A DNA stretch of 64,000 nucleotides, taken from assembly GCA_963785585.1 (NCBI GenBank), contig CAWAVW010000004.1, forward strand, positions 2,232,001 through 2,296,000. The letters are read 5' to 3'. This document shows, piece by piece, positions 34,322 through 43,926 of this stretch (position 1 is the stretch's first letter; every line of letters begins with the position of its first letter). A program made the position numbers and the translations under genes. Source of the DNA: Palsa-295 sp963785585 (lineage in GTDB: Bacteria; Acidobacteriota; Terriglobia; Acidiferrales; UBA7541). The notes below the pieces were generated by a model. That model had not been told where the DNA came from and did no database searches. It worked only from the letters and a program-made list of their open reading frames with translations.

Positions 34322-35386
34322 TCAGGGCTTCGCGGCCGCCGCCGTCACAAATGCATTCCATGCGGCTTTCGGGCTGCCGTCCGAGTGGCGAAGTCCGAGC
34401 GTGCACAAATACGAAGTGAACGCCGGATCGGATGCCCCGTAATACGTGTCTAGCGCGGCGCACGTCGGCTGATCAAAGTCATACAGAATGAAATAATTGA
34501 AGAACGGCATCTGGTTGCCCTCGGCGCGCCACGCCTGAATCGCGCTCGTGACGAATTCCGCTTCGGCCTGCTCTGAACTCGCATTCAACGTTCCCGACGG
34601 ATAGCCGACTTCCTGCATCACCACCGGTTTCGATCCCGCCAGCGCCACCATCCGCGGAAAATCCGTCAGCGGTGAATTCGACGGCAACACCTGGCTGTCG
34701 CCCTCGAGCGGATAGTACGTCAGAATCATCACATCGCTTTTGGTGTTCAGCTCCAATACTTCCGAGGTAGCCGAACCGCCCAGCCCGCCCCATGTGGACG
34801 TGACGCCCACTTTCACCGATGGCATCGTCTGATGAAGATACGAAACCGCGTCTTCATAAAACGCCTGGTAGGCCGGCCATTGCGACGGATTGTTCTGCAG
34901 GTACACGTCCACTTCATTTCCGATCGAGATGTACAGCACGTCCTGCGGCAACACTCCGCGAATCGCGTCCAGCAACGCATGGAACCGGCTGATCAATTGC
35001 GGATCGTCGAAACTGGTCGTCTCCAAATCCGGCGGCACTTCTCGCTTCACCGTGTTAATCACCTGAATTCCCAGATAGATTTGCAAGCCCTGCGACTGAA
35101 AATACGGAACGGCGTCCTGAATGGGGGAAACGTCGATCGCCCCGCTGCTTGGTTCGAGCGTGCTCCACGTGTACGTCAATGCCACCGCCCTCGCTCCCGC
35201 GCCAACGGCGAGGCCTGTCGCGGTATCGAATCCTTGCTGCGTGGGCATCGAGGAATTCGGAGTGTCGAGCGAAACCGAAAGCACCTGGGAGGACGTGGGG
35301 GGCACAACCGATGGTCCGCTGCCGCAACCGGCCAGCAGCGCAATCAAAACGAGCATAACAACGGCACTGCGCGCTTGAGTTGGCAT
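34322..35386 (-). CDS. Lipoprotein of glycoside hydrolase clan A fold
   Basis: A 354-residue protein starting MPTQARSAVVMLVLIALLAGC, a lipoprotein signal peptide with lipobox LAGC. The mature part resembles TIM-barrel glycosidases of clan A (GH53/GH39-like). LYISIGNEVDVYL contains the likely acid/base glutamate after strand 4 and VVMQEVGYPSG the likely nucleophile glutamate on strand 7. The length suits a single catalytic domain. Substrate unknown; galactan-type polysaccharides would fit GH53. It sits 152 bases downstream of tldD and runs in the same direction as, but separately from, ahcY. Confidence 0.7.
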   Translation of the reverse strand: MPTQARSAVVMLVLIALLAGCGSGPSVVPPTSSQVLSVSLDTPNSSMPTQQGFDTATGLAVGAGARAVALTYTWSTLEPSSGAIDVSPIQDAVPYFQSQGLQIYLGIQVINTVKREVPPDLETTSFDDPQLISRFHALLDAIRGVLPQDVLYISIGNEVDVYLQNNPSQWPAYQAFYEDAVSYLHQTMPSVKVGVTSTWGGLGGSATSEVLELNTKSDVMILTYYPLEGDSQVLPSNSPLTDFPRMVALAGSKPVVMQEVGYPSGTLNASSEQAEAEFVTSAIQAWRAEGNQMPFFNYFILYDFDQPTCAALDTYYGASDPAFTSYLCTLGLRHSDGSPKAAWNAFVTAAAAKP

Positions 35387-35503
35387 CAAAGCAACCGTGC
35401 ACCCGAATGATGCGGAGAATAGCACCCATGGGCGGAAACTGCTCGGAACAATGCGCCCGCCGGACATACGCTGCATGTCCCATCGCGCAAAGGCGTGGAA
35501 CGT

Positions 35504-35540
35504 AAAAAAAGCCCGGCCCCCGCCGAAGCGAGAGCCGGGC
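35504..35540 (-). terminator. Terminator after ahcY
   Basis: On the reverse strand GCCCGGC (35534-35540) pairs with GCCGGGC (35511-35517) around a 16-base loop, followed by seven T residues (35504-35510). It closes the metK-ahcY unit just past the ahcY stop. Confidence 0.8.
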
Positions 35541-35553
35541 AAATCCAAATCGA

Positions 35554-36828
35554 CTACGTGCCTTCCGACCACGAAGCCAGGTAGTGCTCCTGCTCCGCCG
35601 TGAGCTTGTCCACATGCACGCCCATCGATTCCAGCTTGAGCTTGGCGATTTCGCGATCGATGTGCTCGGGCACCGCATACACCTGCGGCTTCAGTTCCTT
35701 GGCATTTTTCACCATGTACTCGGAAGCGAGCGCCTGGTTCGCGAAGCTCATATCCATCACGACCGCGGGGTGTCCCTCGGCGGCGGCCAAATTGATCAAA
35801 CGGCCCTCGCCCAGCAGATAAATCTTGCGGCCATCCTTCATCACGTATTCGTCCACGAAAGGACGCGCCACTTTCTTGGTGCTTGCCAGCTTCTCGAGCG
35901 CCGGGATGTCGATTTCCACGTTGAAGTGCCCCGAATTGCAGATCACCGCGCCGTCGTTCATCTTTTCGAAATGCTCATGCGCCAGCACGGACTTGTTGCC
36001 CGTGACGGTGATGAAAATTTCGCCGATTTTCGCCGCATCGGCCATCGGCATCACGCGGAAGCCGTCCATGATCGCTTCGAGAGCGCGCGTCGGATTGATT
36101 TCCGTCACGATCACGTCCGCGCCCAGACCCTTCGCTCGCATCGCCACGCCGCGTCCGCACCAGCCATAGCCGGCCACCACCACGCGCATGCCCGCCACGA
36201 GCATATTCGTCGCGCGGATCACGCCGTCAATCGTGGACTGGCCCGTGCCGTAGCGGTTGTCGAACATGTGCTTGGTCAGCGCGTCGTTCACCGCGATCAC
36301 CGGAAACTTCAGCGTGCCGTCCTTGGCCATGGCCCGCAACCGGATCACGCCCGTGGTGGTCTCTTCGGTTCCGCCGATCACTCCGCTCAGCAAATCGGTG
36401 CGCTTGGTCAGAAGCTGCGTCACCAGGTCCGCGCCGTCGTCCATTGTAATCTGCGGCTTGTGGTCCAGCGCCGCGGCGATGTGCGCGTAATAGGTGGCGT
36501 TGTCTTCGCCCTTGATCGCGTACGTCGGAATTCCGTAATCCTTCACCAGCGACGCCGCCACTTCATCCTGCGTCGAAAGCGGATTCGACCCGCACAACAC
36601 CAAATCCGCGCCACCGTCGCGCAGCGTGATCGCCAGATTCGCCGTCTCGCTGGTGACGTGCAGGCAAGCCGCCATGCGAATTCCCTTCAGCGGCTGGTCC
36701 TTGATGAATTGCTTGCGGATCAATTGCAGCACAGGCATCTGCTGGTTCGCCCATTCGATCTTGCGCTTGCCCTTCTCTGCTAGCGCGATATCTTTTACGT
36801 CTCCTGCCAGTTTCGTTGCCGTTTCCAC
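35554..36828 (-). CDS. ahcY: Adenosylhomocysteinase
   Basis: A 424-residue enzyme that hydrolyses S-adenosylhomocysteine to adenosine and homocysteine, using bound NAD. Visible signatures: CNSGHFNVEID, the Rossmann loop VVAGYGWCGRGVAMRAKGLG, VIVTEINPTRALEA, and a C-terminal HIDREIAKLKLESMGVHVD. Length is that of the bacterial form without the large insertion. AAAGGGAG precedes the ATG. It follows metK by 37 bases, pairing SAM synthesis with removal of its product inhibitor. Confidence 0.97.
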   Translation of the reverse strand: METATKLAGDVKDIALAEKGKRKIEWANQQMPVLQLIRKQFIKDQPLKGIRMAACLHVTSETANLAITLRDGGADLVLCGSNPLSTQDEVAASLVKDYGIPTYAIKGEDNATYYAHIAAALDHKPQITMDDGADLVTQLLTKRTDLLSGVIGGTEETTTGVIRLRAMAKDGTLKFPVIAVNDALTKHMFDNRYGTGQSTIDGVIRATNMLVAGMRVVVAGYGWCGRGVAMRAKGLGADVIVTEINPTRALEAIMDGFRVMPMADAAKIGEIFITVTGNKSVLAHEHFEKMNDGAVICNSGHFNVEIDIPALEKLASTKKVARPFVDEYVMKDGRKIYLLGEGRLINLAAAEGHPAVVMDMSFANQALASEYMVKNAKELKPQVYAVPEHIDREIAKLKLESMGVHVDKLTAEQEHYLASWSEGT

Positions 36829-36865
36829 GGGATACTCCCTTTGAATTTAAATTGCGAAAATATAA

Positions 36866-38077
36866 TTAGCTGCGCGAAACGGCCACCGCGCCGCGCGTTC
36901 CTGCTTCCTTGCGAATCGCATCCGCTTTGTCGGTGCGTTCCCACGTGAAACCCGGTCCGCTGCGGCCGAAATGGCCGTACGAAGCCGTCGGACGGTAAAT
37001 CGGGCGCCGCAAATCCAGTGTCTCGATGATGCCCTTCGGCGTCAGCTTGAAAAACGCGCGAATCAATTCGGTAATCTGCGAATCCGAAATCGTTCCGGTG
37101 CCAAACGTATCGGCCATCACCGAAACCGGCTCCGCCACTCCGATCGCGTAGGCGAGTTGCACTTCCACCTTCGTTGCCAGTCCCGCCGCGACCAGATTCT
37201 TCGCCACATAGCGAGCCATGTAGCACGCCGAACGGTCCACTTTCGTCGCATCCTTGCCCGAAAGTGCGCCACCGCCATGACGGCTGTACCCGCCGTAGGT
37301 ATCCACAATAATTTTGCGTCCCGTCAAACCGCAATCGCCCATCGGGCCGCCGGTCACAAATCGCCCCGTCGGATTGATGTAATACTTCGTGTTCTTATCG
37401 ACCATCTCGGCCGGCAGCACCGGCTTGATCACTTCCTTCTTCACGAAATCCGTGAGCGTCTCGAGCGAGACCTTCTCGCTGTGCTGCGTCGATATGACCA
37501 CGGCATCAATGCGCTTCGGCTTGCCGTCCACGTATTCGATGGTCACTTGCGACTTGCCGTCTGGCCGCAAATAATCCACCAGGCCCTTTTTGCGGACCTC
37601 CGCCAGCTTGTGCGTCAGGCTGTGCGCCAACTGGATCGGCATGGGCATCAATTCCGGAGTCTCATCGCAGGCAAAGCCGAACATCAATCCCTGGTCGCCC
37701 GCGCCGCCCGTATCCACTCCCATGGCGATGTCCGGTGATTGCTTGTTGATCGTGCAGATCACGCCGCAGGTGTCGGCGTCGAATCCAAACTTCGCGCGCG
37801 TGTAGCCGACGTCCCGGATGACGTCCCGGGCCAGCTCGGCAAACGGCACATACGTGCTCGTCGTGATTTCTCCGGCCACCACGATCAGTCCGGTCGTGAC
37901 CAGCGTCTCGCACGCCACACGGCCCTTCGGGTCGTCTTTCATCACCGCATCGAGAACGGCATCGGAAATCTGGTCGGCAATCTTATCGGGGTGGCCCTCG
38001 GTCACAGACTCCGAGGTAAACAGGAATTTCTCGTCGGCGTGCGCCAAAACAGTATCCTCCGGCTTCTTGAAAGGCAA
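36866..38077 (-). CDS. metK: S-adenosylmethionine synthetase
   Basis: A 403-residue enzyme that forms SAM from methionine and ATP. It has FTSESVTEGHPDKIADQISD with the catalytic histidine, the GAGDQGLMFGFA loop, and GGGALSGKDATKVDRSACY of the C-terminal domain. The start at 38077 is followed by a 16-residue lead before the family sequence. It is transcribed from a predicted promoter at 38123-38151. The leader is only about 40 bases, so no SAM riboswitch is present. Confidence 0.97.
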   Translation of the reverse strand: MPFKKPEDTVLAHADEKFLFTSESVTEGHPDKIADQISDAVLDAVMKDDPKGRVACETLVTTGLIVVAGEITTSTYVPFAELARDVIRDVGYTRAKFGFDADTCGVICTINKQSPDIAMGVDTGGAGDQGLMFGFACDETPELMPMPIQLAHSLTHKLAEVRKKGLVDYLRPDGKSQVTIEYVDGKPKRIDAVVISTQHSEKVSLETLTDFVKKEVIKPVLPAEMVDKNTKYYINPTGRFVTGGPMGDCGLTGRKIIVDTYGGYSRHGGGALSGKDATKVDRSACYMARYVAKNLVAAGLATKVEVQLAYAIGVAEPVSVMADTFGTGTISDSQITELIRAFFKLTPKGIIETLDLRRPIYRPTASYGHFGRSGPGFTWERTDKADAIRKEAGTRGAVAVSRS

Positions 38078-38122
38078 TTCAGGGGCCCACTTGCTCTTTC
38101 GGATGAATGACCAAGAAAACTC

Positions 38123-38151
38123 AGGCTAACATGGGGGTATATGCCTGTCAA
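38123..38151 (-). promoter_or_regulatory. Predicted sigma70 promoter for metK-ahcY
   Basis: On the reverse strand a perfect TTGACA (38146-38151), a 17-base spacer and TAGCCT (38123-38128). Predicted start near 38116. Confidence 0.6.
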
Positions 38152-38238
38152 TCGTATGCACCGAAAGGCCTTAATCCGAGGTCGAACGGCGTTTTAAGCC
38201 CCGGAATTGCAACCAGAACCGGACTCGATTCGGCTGAA

Positions 38239-38260
38239 ATCTTGCGTACTTTCGCAAGAT
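38239..38260 (-). terminator. Stem-loop after prfB, terminator-like
   Basis: A perfect 8-bp inverted repeat ATCTTGCG-TACTTT-CGCAAGAT in the + strand reading, lying about 24 bases past the prfB stop. On the reverse strand it is followed only by a short TTT, so termination strength is uncertain. Confidence 0.45.
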
Positions 38261-38283
38261 GATACAGTTCCCCAGCCGTACCC

Positions 38284-39409
38284 CTAGAGGCTGTCGCGCC
38301 GGTAGAGAAGGTAGGCTCGGATGAACGTATCGAGATCGCCGTCGAGCACCTTCTGCACGTCCCCACGCTCGACCTTGGTCCGGTGGTCCTTAATGAGCTG
38401 GTAAGGCTGTAGCGTGTACGACCGTATCTGGCTCCCGAAGCTGATTTCCGGCTTGGAAGCGTCCAGCTTGTGCAGCGCCTCGCGCCGCTTCTCGAGTTCC
38501 TTTTCGTACAAATGCGAGCGCAACAGCTTCATCGCCAGCTCGCGATTCTTGTGCTGGCTTCGTTCGGCCTGGCACTGCACCACGATTCCCGACGGTATGT
38601 GCGTAATTCGGATTGCGGTCTCCACCTTGTTCACATTCTGGCCGCCCTTGCCCCCGGCCCGGTAGGTGTCCACGCGCAGATCTTCCGGCTTCACCACAAT
38701 TTCAATCCGGTCGTCGATTTCCGGAATCACAAATGCCGAAGCAAACGAGGTATGCCGTCGCGCCGCCTGATCGAACGGCGAAATCCTCACGAGCCGGTGG
38801 ACGCCGCTCTCGCCCGATAGCAGTCCGTACGCGTTCTCGCCTTCAATCTGCACCGTCGCCGACTTGATGCCCGCTTCTTCGCCCGGCGTTGATTCCAGCA
38901 CCGTCGCGCGGAATCCTTTCTGCTCCGCCCATCTGAGGTACATCCGCAGGAGCATCTCCGCCCAGTCCTGCGATTCGGTGCCGCCCGCTCCGGGCTTCAC
39001 GGTCAGAATCGCGTTCATGTGATCGGTTTCGCCGGCCAGAAGCGTCTTCGTTTCGAGGTCAGAAAGATAAACGTCGGTCGATTCCAGTTCCTTTGCCAGG
39101 CCCTCGAGCAACGTCGTCCGCTCCGCGTCGTTCGATTCTTCCTGCGCGAGCGTGATGTACGTCTCGATGTCGCCCACTTTGCGATCGAGCGACACTTCGG
39201 CGTTCACCCGGTCTTCGACCAGCTTGCGCTGCTGGAGCGTCGCTTGCGCCTGCGCCTGGTCGTTCCAGAAATTCGGATCATTGGTCTTTTCTTCTAATGC
39301 GGCGAGTTGTTTCCGGGCAGACTCGGCGTCAAAGAAAGCTCCGCACAAGCTCGATGCGTTTCCGGAGCTCGGCGAAGCGGTGTTGGAGGTCTTCGATATG
39401 TTCAGCCAT
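38284..39409 (-). CDS. prfB: Peptide chain release factor 2, with programmed +1 frameshift
   Basis: The gene is split between two frames. From the ATG at 39409 (overlapping the lnt stop) 26 codons read MAEHIEDLQHRFAEL... to CTT, then an in-frame TGA at 39329-39331 followed by C. Slipping +1 at CTT-TGA-C continues as DAESARKQLAALEE to the stop at 38284, giving about 374 residues, a normal RF2 length. A GGAG sequence a few bases upstream of CTT serves as the internal Shine-Dalgarno stimulator. RF2 motifs are present: the tripeptide SPF in VRISPFDQAARRHTSFAS and GGQ in RAGGKGGQNVNKVE. RF2 reads UGA, so the frameshift autoregulates its level. This is the classical prfB mechanism, read directly from the sequence. 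Confidence 0.96.
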
Positions 39410-40952
39410 TCCCAAATCCCTTCACGACGGTCGTCTTCGGTTTGCCGCCAAACAGCGCATAACCCAGCAGCACGACCGTGACCAGGATACTCAACCACGA
39501 AAACCAATCGCCAAACCGCACATACGGCGTCAGGTCGCTCCGAAAATCATACGGCGCGTCCAGCTGCCCTCGAATATCGAGCGGCAACTGCGCCGCCGTT
39601 CGCCCGTACGGATCGACGGACTCAGTGTAACCGTTGTTCGTGTCCCGCAAAAGCCAGCGCCGGTTCTCCACCGCGCGCACTCGCGCCATCATCATGTGTT
39701 GCTCGGGCGCGGACGACCGGCCAAACCAACCGTCATTGGAGATCGTAATCAGCACCTGCGCGCCGCTGGCGGTGAACCGCCGCACTTCACTGGGGAAAAT
39801 CGCCTCGTAGCAAATGAACGCGCCGAACCTCCCCTCCGGAATCTGTCCCACGCCGTACACCGACCCTGGCGTGAAATCCGAAATGTCCGCCGTCAACTTC
39901 TTGGCAAACGTCAACCATCCTCGCAGCGGCACGTACTCGCCAAACGGCAGCAAATGAATCTTGTCGTACGAATAAATGCGCTGCCCCGCGGGATTCAGCA
40001 GCACCGCGGTATTCGACGCCAGCCATTTCCCCTGTACGTCGCGCTTCCAATCGACCACGCCCACAAGAAAGTAGTTGCCCGATTCCCGCGCAATGTCCGT
40101 CGCATCCTTCGCGAAAGTCTGGTCCGTCAGCGAAAACGGCGCCGGAACCTCCGGCCACACAATCAGCCCCGGCTGCGCTTTCGCCGCCGCAATACTAATC
40201 TCCGCAAGCTGGGCCATATCGCCCGCGTGAATCGTCATCCAATCCGACGGATAACTTTCCGACTGCGGAAAATTGGTCTGTACCAGATGCGCCACATACC
40301 GAGGCGCCGCCGCCGGCAGCAGATGCGGCCCCACCCAGCCAATCAAAACCAACGCCGCGGTCGCCAGCGCCGTAATCCGCCAAACTTTCTTCGATCGCTC
40401 CATCACCGCGCACGCCACCAGCGATCCATACGCGGCGATCAGAAAACACAGCCCGTAAATTCCGGTCACCGACGTAAATTGCAAAAACGCCAGATTTCGC
40501 GTCACCGGATACCCGGACAAATCCCACGACGACCCAATGATCGGAATGTTCGTCCGGAAATATTCGAGGGCCGTCCACAAAAACGGAGCCAGCACGCATC
40601 CCAGCAGTTTGCTCTTGCGGGACGCGAGCGCCACGCCCGTCGAAAACATCGTGCAAATCAATCCGCCGATAAATCCGATCAGCCCCACGAACGCCGCCGA
40701 AATCAGCGGATCGATATTTCCGTACTGCCGCATCACCGTATCCACCCACGGCAGGCAAACCGGATAGAAAATCTGTCCGTGCAGGAATCCGTACAGCGGC
40801 GCCTCTTTCAGTTTCGCGCCGCTCGATGCCAGCACCAGCATGCCGAGCGCAACCCACGCCAGCGGCCACACATTGTAATTAGGGAAAGAGAATCCGAGTG
40901 CCGCGCCGCTACCAACGGCGAGCAGGACTCGCGCGTAACGAGGAAGATTCAT
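39402..40952 (-). CDS. lnt: Apolipoprotein N-acyltransferase
   Basis: A 516-residue inner-membrane enzyme that adds the third acyl chain to lipoproteins. The N-terminal half has about six membrane helices. The periplasmic nitrilase-like domain carries the triad elements: Glu in IVWPEVPAPF, a lysine in the DKIHLLPFGEYVP region, and the catalytic cysteine in GAFICYEAIFPSE. A C-terminal membrane helix closes it (WLSILVTVVLLGYALF). It overlaps prfB by 8 bases. Lipoprotein genes in this window would depend on it. Confidence 0.95.
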   Translation of the reverse strand: MNLPRYARVLLAVGSGAALGFSFPNYNVWPLAWVALGMLVLASSGAKLKEAPLYGFLHGQIFYPVCLPWVDTVMRQYGNIDPLISAAFVGLIGFIGGLICTMFSTGVALASRKSKLLGCVLAPFLWTALEYFRTNIPIIGSSWDLSGYPVTRNLAFLQFTSVTGIYGLCFLIAAYGSLVACAVMERSKKVWRITALATAALVLIGWVGPHLLPAAAPRYVAHLVQTNFPQSESYPSDWMTIHAGDMAQLAEISIAAAKAQPGLIVWPEVPAPFSLTDQTFAKDATDIARESGNYFLVGVVDWKRDVQGKWLASNTAVLLNPAGQRIYSYDKIHLLPFGEYVPLRGWLTFAKKLTADISDFTPGSVYGVGQIPEGRFGAFICYEAIFPSEVRRFTASGAQVLITISNDGWFGRSSAPEQHMMMARVRAVENRRWLLRDTNNGYTESVDPYGRTAAQLPLDIRGQLDAPYDFRSDLTPYVRFGDWFSWLSILVTVVLLGYALFGGKPKTTVVKGFGNG

Positions 40953-41600
40953 CTACCGTTTGATTATAACCTTGAACCCGGCCTGTTCGAGGGCGCGCAT
41001 CGCCGCTTGCGCGGCGGCCATGTCCGCATACGGCCCGATCTGAACTCGGTAAAAGTTATCCGTCGTCGGCGTGGTGATAAACGCGGGAAACTTTTTTCGC
41101 TGCAGCTCATCCGCCACTTCCAGCGCATCGCGCTGCTGCGTCACCGCAGCCACTTGCAGCACAATCGCGCTCTTCGACATCGCCGGAGGAGCATACTTCC
41201 CTGCCTGTTTCGCAGGCGGCGCCGCTTGCTTCGTCACACTCGGAGAAGGGGTGGGCTTCGAATTCGCCGCGGTCGGAGCCGCCGGACCTGGAACAGCCTT
41301 CGGTGCCGGTTCTATGTGTTCGTCGTTATTCTTTTTCGTCGGATCGTAGCTGTCCCAGGCGGGATCGGAGCCCGGCGCGGCAGACGTTGCGCCCTTGCCT
41401 TTGGTGGGCGGCGTCGGCACTACATTCGCGGGCTGCTTGGAATTGGTGGCGGACGCGGCATGCACCGCGTCGAATTGCGTCTTGCCCATCACATAGCCGA
41501 GCGTAAAGAAAACTCCGCACAGCAGCACCACGCCCAAAAACAGGCCCACCAGATGTCTGCTCTCCAGTACCCTGTCGCCGCCCTTTCCGCCTCTGGCCAT
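40953..41600 (-). CDS. SPOR-domain membrane protein
   Basis: A 215-residue bitopic protein. Short cytoplasmic N-terminus, membrane helix at about 17-37 (LVGLFLGVVLLCGVFFTLGYVMG), a Pro/Ala/Lys-rich periplasmic linker to residue about 138, and a SPOR domain (IVLQVAAVTQQRDALEVAD ... FYRVQIGPYADMAAAQAAMRALEQAGF). SPOR domains bind denuded glycan strands at division septa, so a role in division or wall remodelling is likely. The stop abuts the lnt start. Confidence 0.9.
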   Translation of the reverse strand: MARGGKGGDRVLESRHLVGLFLGVVLLCGVFFTLGYVMGKTQFDAVHAASATNSKQPANVVPTPPTKGKGATSAAPGSDPAWDSYDPTKKNNDEHIEPAPKAVPGPAAPTAANSKPTPSPSVTKQAAPPAKQAGKYAPPAMSKSAIVLQVAAVTQQRDALEVADELQRKKFPAFITTPTTDNFYRVQIGPYADMAAAQAAMRALEQAGFKVIIKR

Positions 41601-41643
41601 TCCGGTTCTTCGCGCTCGCTTCGTCTCTCGACGTCCCTCTGAT

Positions 41644-42411
41644 TTACGACTTGCTGCCCAGCGCCTTCACCCACTGCGAAATCAAATCGATCGGCAGCGG
41701 AAACACAATCGTCGTGTTCTTCTCCACGCCAATTTCCGTCAGCGTCTGCAGGTAGCGCAGTTGAATCGAAGCGGGCTGCTTTTCCAGCACTTCGGCCGCT
41801 TCGGCCAGTTTGGTCGAAGCTTCAAACTCGCCCTCGGCGTGAATAATCTTGGCGCGCCGTTCGCGTTCCGCCTCGGCCTGCCGCGCGATGGCGCGCTGCA
41901 TATTCTCCGGAATATCCACTTGTTTTACTTCCACCTTCGTTACCTTGATACCCCAGGGCTCGGTATCCTGGTCAAGGATTTGTTGCAGCTTGGCGTTAAC
42001 CTTTTCGCGCTCCGACAGAATCGAGTCCAGCTCGAACTGCCCCACCAAACTCCGCAGCGTGGTCTGCGCCAATTGCGATGTCGCGTATAAATAATTCTGC
42101 ACCTGGGACAGCGCCAGGTTTGCATCCACGACGCGGAAGTAGCACACCGCGTTCACTTTCACCGAGACGTTATCGCGCGTAATCACGTCCTGCGGCGGCA
42201 CATCCAGCGTCTCAATGCGCAGGGAAATCCGCGTCAGCTTGTCGATCGGGAAAAATACGAGCTGCAATCCCGCGCCCTTCGCTTCGGGCAGCATCCGTCC
42301 GAGTCGCAGCACCACTCCGCGTTCCCATTCCTTAATCACATAGACGGAGTTCACCAGCCAAAACAGAAAAATCACCGCAATGATGCCAATCCCGATCGGA
42401 AACAATTCCAT
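41644..42411 (-). CDS. Slipin/stomatin (SPFH/Band 7) protein
   Basis: A 255-residue SPFH protein with one N-terminal membrane helix (IGIIAVIFLFWLVNSVYVI), the conserved EWERGVVLRLGR, and a long C-terminal helix (ARQAEAERERRAKIIHAEGE) typical of stomatins. Slipins form oligomeric membrane platforms and are commonly encoded beside NfeD-family proteases, as here: the NfeD gene lies 40 bases upstream on the same strand. Probable role in inner-membrane domain organisation or protein quality control. Confidence 0.93.
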   Translation of the reverse strand: MELFPIGIGIIAVIFLFWLVNSVYVIKEWERGVVLRLGRMLPEAKGAGLQLVFFPIDKLTRISLRIETLDVPPQDVITRDNVSVKVNAVCYFRVVDANLALSQVQNYLYATSQLAQTTLRSLVGQFELDSILSEREKVNAKLQQILDQDTEPWGIKVTKVEVKQVDIPENMQRAIARQAEAERERRAKIIHAEGEFEASTKLAEAAEVLEKQPASIQLRYLQTLTEIGVEKNTTIVFPLPIDLISQWVKALGSKS

Positions 42412-42451
42412 ATTCAGCTCCTTCCAGAAAATCCGTTTGAGAAACGCGCGC

Positions 42452-43822
42452 TCAAGCGCGCTGGTCCACCGGTTCCACTTCGAGCGTCAAACCTTTCACT
42501 TTTTTTACGCGCACCCGCGCACCCGCCGGTATCGATTCCCCGATCCCTGCCGCCGCGCGCCACAACTCTCCGTGAACAAAGACCGAGCCGAACGACTCAC
42601 TCGAACCCACGGTTTCGCGCACTTCCCCGATTTCGCCGATCAATTCTTCCTTGCCCGTCGCCACTTTCCACGAACGCGACCGCAGCACGAGGCGCATCAG
42701 CACGATGACAATCACCGCAAACGGAATCGCCACGCACAGTGCCGTAAACAAGCTCACTCCCATCCCGGTCAGCGGCGATCGCACCAGAAACAGGGCGCCC
42801 AGAATCATCGCCAACACTCCGCCCACGCCCAACACGCCGTGCGTCGGGAATTTCGCCTCGAGCACGAAAAGCGCAAAAGCCACGCCGATCAGCACCACGC
42901 CGGCGAAGCTCACCGGCAACAAGTGCATCGCGTACAGCGCCAGCACCAGCGCAATCGCGCCAAAAACCCCGGGCGCGAAAACTCCCGGATGCGTGAATTC
43001 CACATACAAACCGAGGACGCCCAGAATCAGCAAAATGAAAAACGCATCGGGCTGTACGATGCGCGTGAGAAACTTCTGCCGCCCGGTCATCTCGGACGGC
43101 ACCAGCACGGCGCGCGCGAAATGCAGTTGCGCCGACGTGCCGTCAAACCGGGTGATGGTTCGCCCGTCCAGCTTCGCCAGCAAATCCTCTTTCGACGGAG
43201 CCACATACTCGATCAACTTTCCGGCCAACGCCTCGGAATCACTGAACGCCTTGGCATCGGTCACCGCCGTCGCGCCCAACTCCACATTGCGCCCGCGCTT
43301 GCTCATATAGCTGCGCAGGTAGGCTGTCGCGTCATTCATAATTTTTCGGCTCAGGGTGTCGTCCACTTTCACCGGCGACCCGCCGATTTCCAGCAGCGGC
43401 GATGCCGCGCCCGTCTCGGTGCCCGGGGACATGGCCGCAACATCCGCCGACATCAAAATAAAAAATCCCGCCGAAGCCGCCCGCGAACCCGTCGGATGCA
43501 CGTAGGCGATCACCGGCGCACTCGACGTAAGGATCGACTGGATAATCGCCCTCATCGACGAATCGAGGCCACCCGGTGTGTTGATGGTGATTAGAATCGC
43601 GCTGGCATGATCGGCATTCGCGCGGCTGATCCCGTCCACCACGTACTCGGCCAGCACCGGCTCGATTTCGCCATCAATGTGAAGTTCAACGACGCGGGAG
43701 GACGAAGCAGAAGTGTCCGGGGGTGTTGCAGGTGCGTCGGCTGAAACAATGGAAGCGGCGAGAGTAAATCCGAGCGCGGCCAACAGTAGAGCAAAAAACC
43801 CGCGCCATGACTGAATGTTCAT
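42452..43822 (-). CDS. NfeD-family membrane serine protease
   Basis: A 456-residue protein: signal/anchor at the N-terminus (WRGFFALLLAALGFTLAASI), a ClpP-like protease domain (VVELHIDGEIEPVLAEYV ... ILITINTPGGLDSSM), the catalytic serine in GSRAASAGFFILMSADV and a lysine in SRKIMNDATAY. Four to five membrane helices follow, then a C-terminal OB-fold NfeD domain (GKEELIGEIGEVRE ... VFVHGELWRA). This is the long form, like the Pyrococcus stomatin-specific protease. With the slipin downstream it forms the standard NfeD-stomatin pair. Confidence 0.93.
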   Translation of the reverse strand: MNIQSWRGFFALLLAALGFTLAASIVSADAPATPPDTSASSSRVVELHIDGEIEPVLAEYVVDGISRANADHASAILITINTPGGLDSSMRAIIQSILTSSAPVIAYVHPTGSRAASAGFFILMSADVAAMSPGTETGAASPLLEIGGSPVKVDDTLSRKIMNDATAYLRSYMSKRGRNVELGATAVTDAKAFSDSEALAGKLIEYVAPSKEDLLAKLDGRTITRFDGTSAQLHFARAVLVPSEMTGRQKFLTRIVQPDAFFILLILGVLGLYVEFTHPGVFAPGVFGAIALVLALYAMHLLPVSFAGVVLIGVAFALFVLEAKFPTHGVLGVGGVLAMILGALFLVRSPLTGMGVSLFTALCVAIPFAVIVIVLMRLVLRSRSWKVATGKEELIGEIGEVRETVGSSESFGSVFVHGELWRAAAGIGESIPAGARVRVKKVKGLTLEVEPVDQRA

Positions 43823-43926
43823 TCCAACCGCTAGTATAGCAAGTTGCGAGCGCCAAAGCGGAACGCGTTACGGCAAATCAGGCGTCCACCCCGCACACGG
43901 TCTTGGCGGCGTGCGAGCGCGAACTC

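Noticed and set aside
38078..38122. SAM or SAH riboswitch ahead of metK-ahcY
   Set aside because: The leader after the predicted promoter is only about 40 bases and shows no paired-element pattern; the 37-base gap before ahcY is also too short.
39297..41642. 781-codon forward-strand open frame over prfB, lnt and the SPOR gene
   Set aside because: Extremely Arg/His/Gln-rich and entirely antisense to three recognisable genes.
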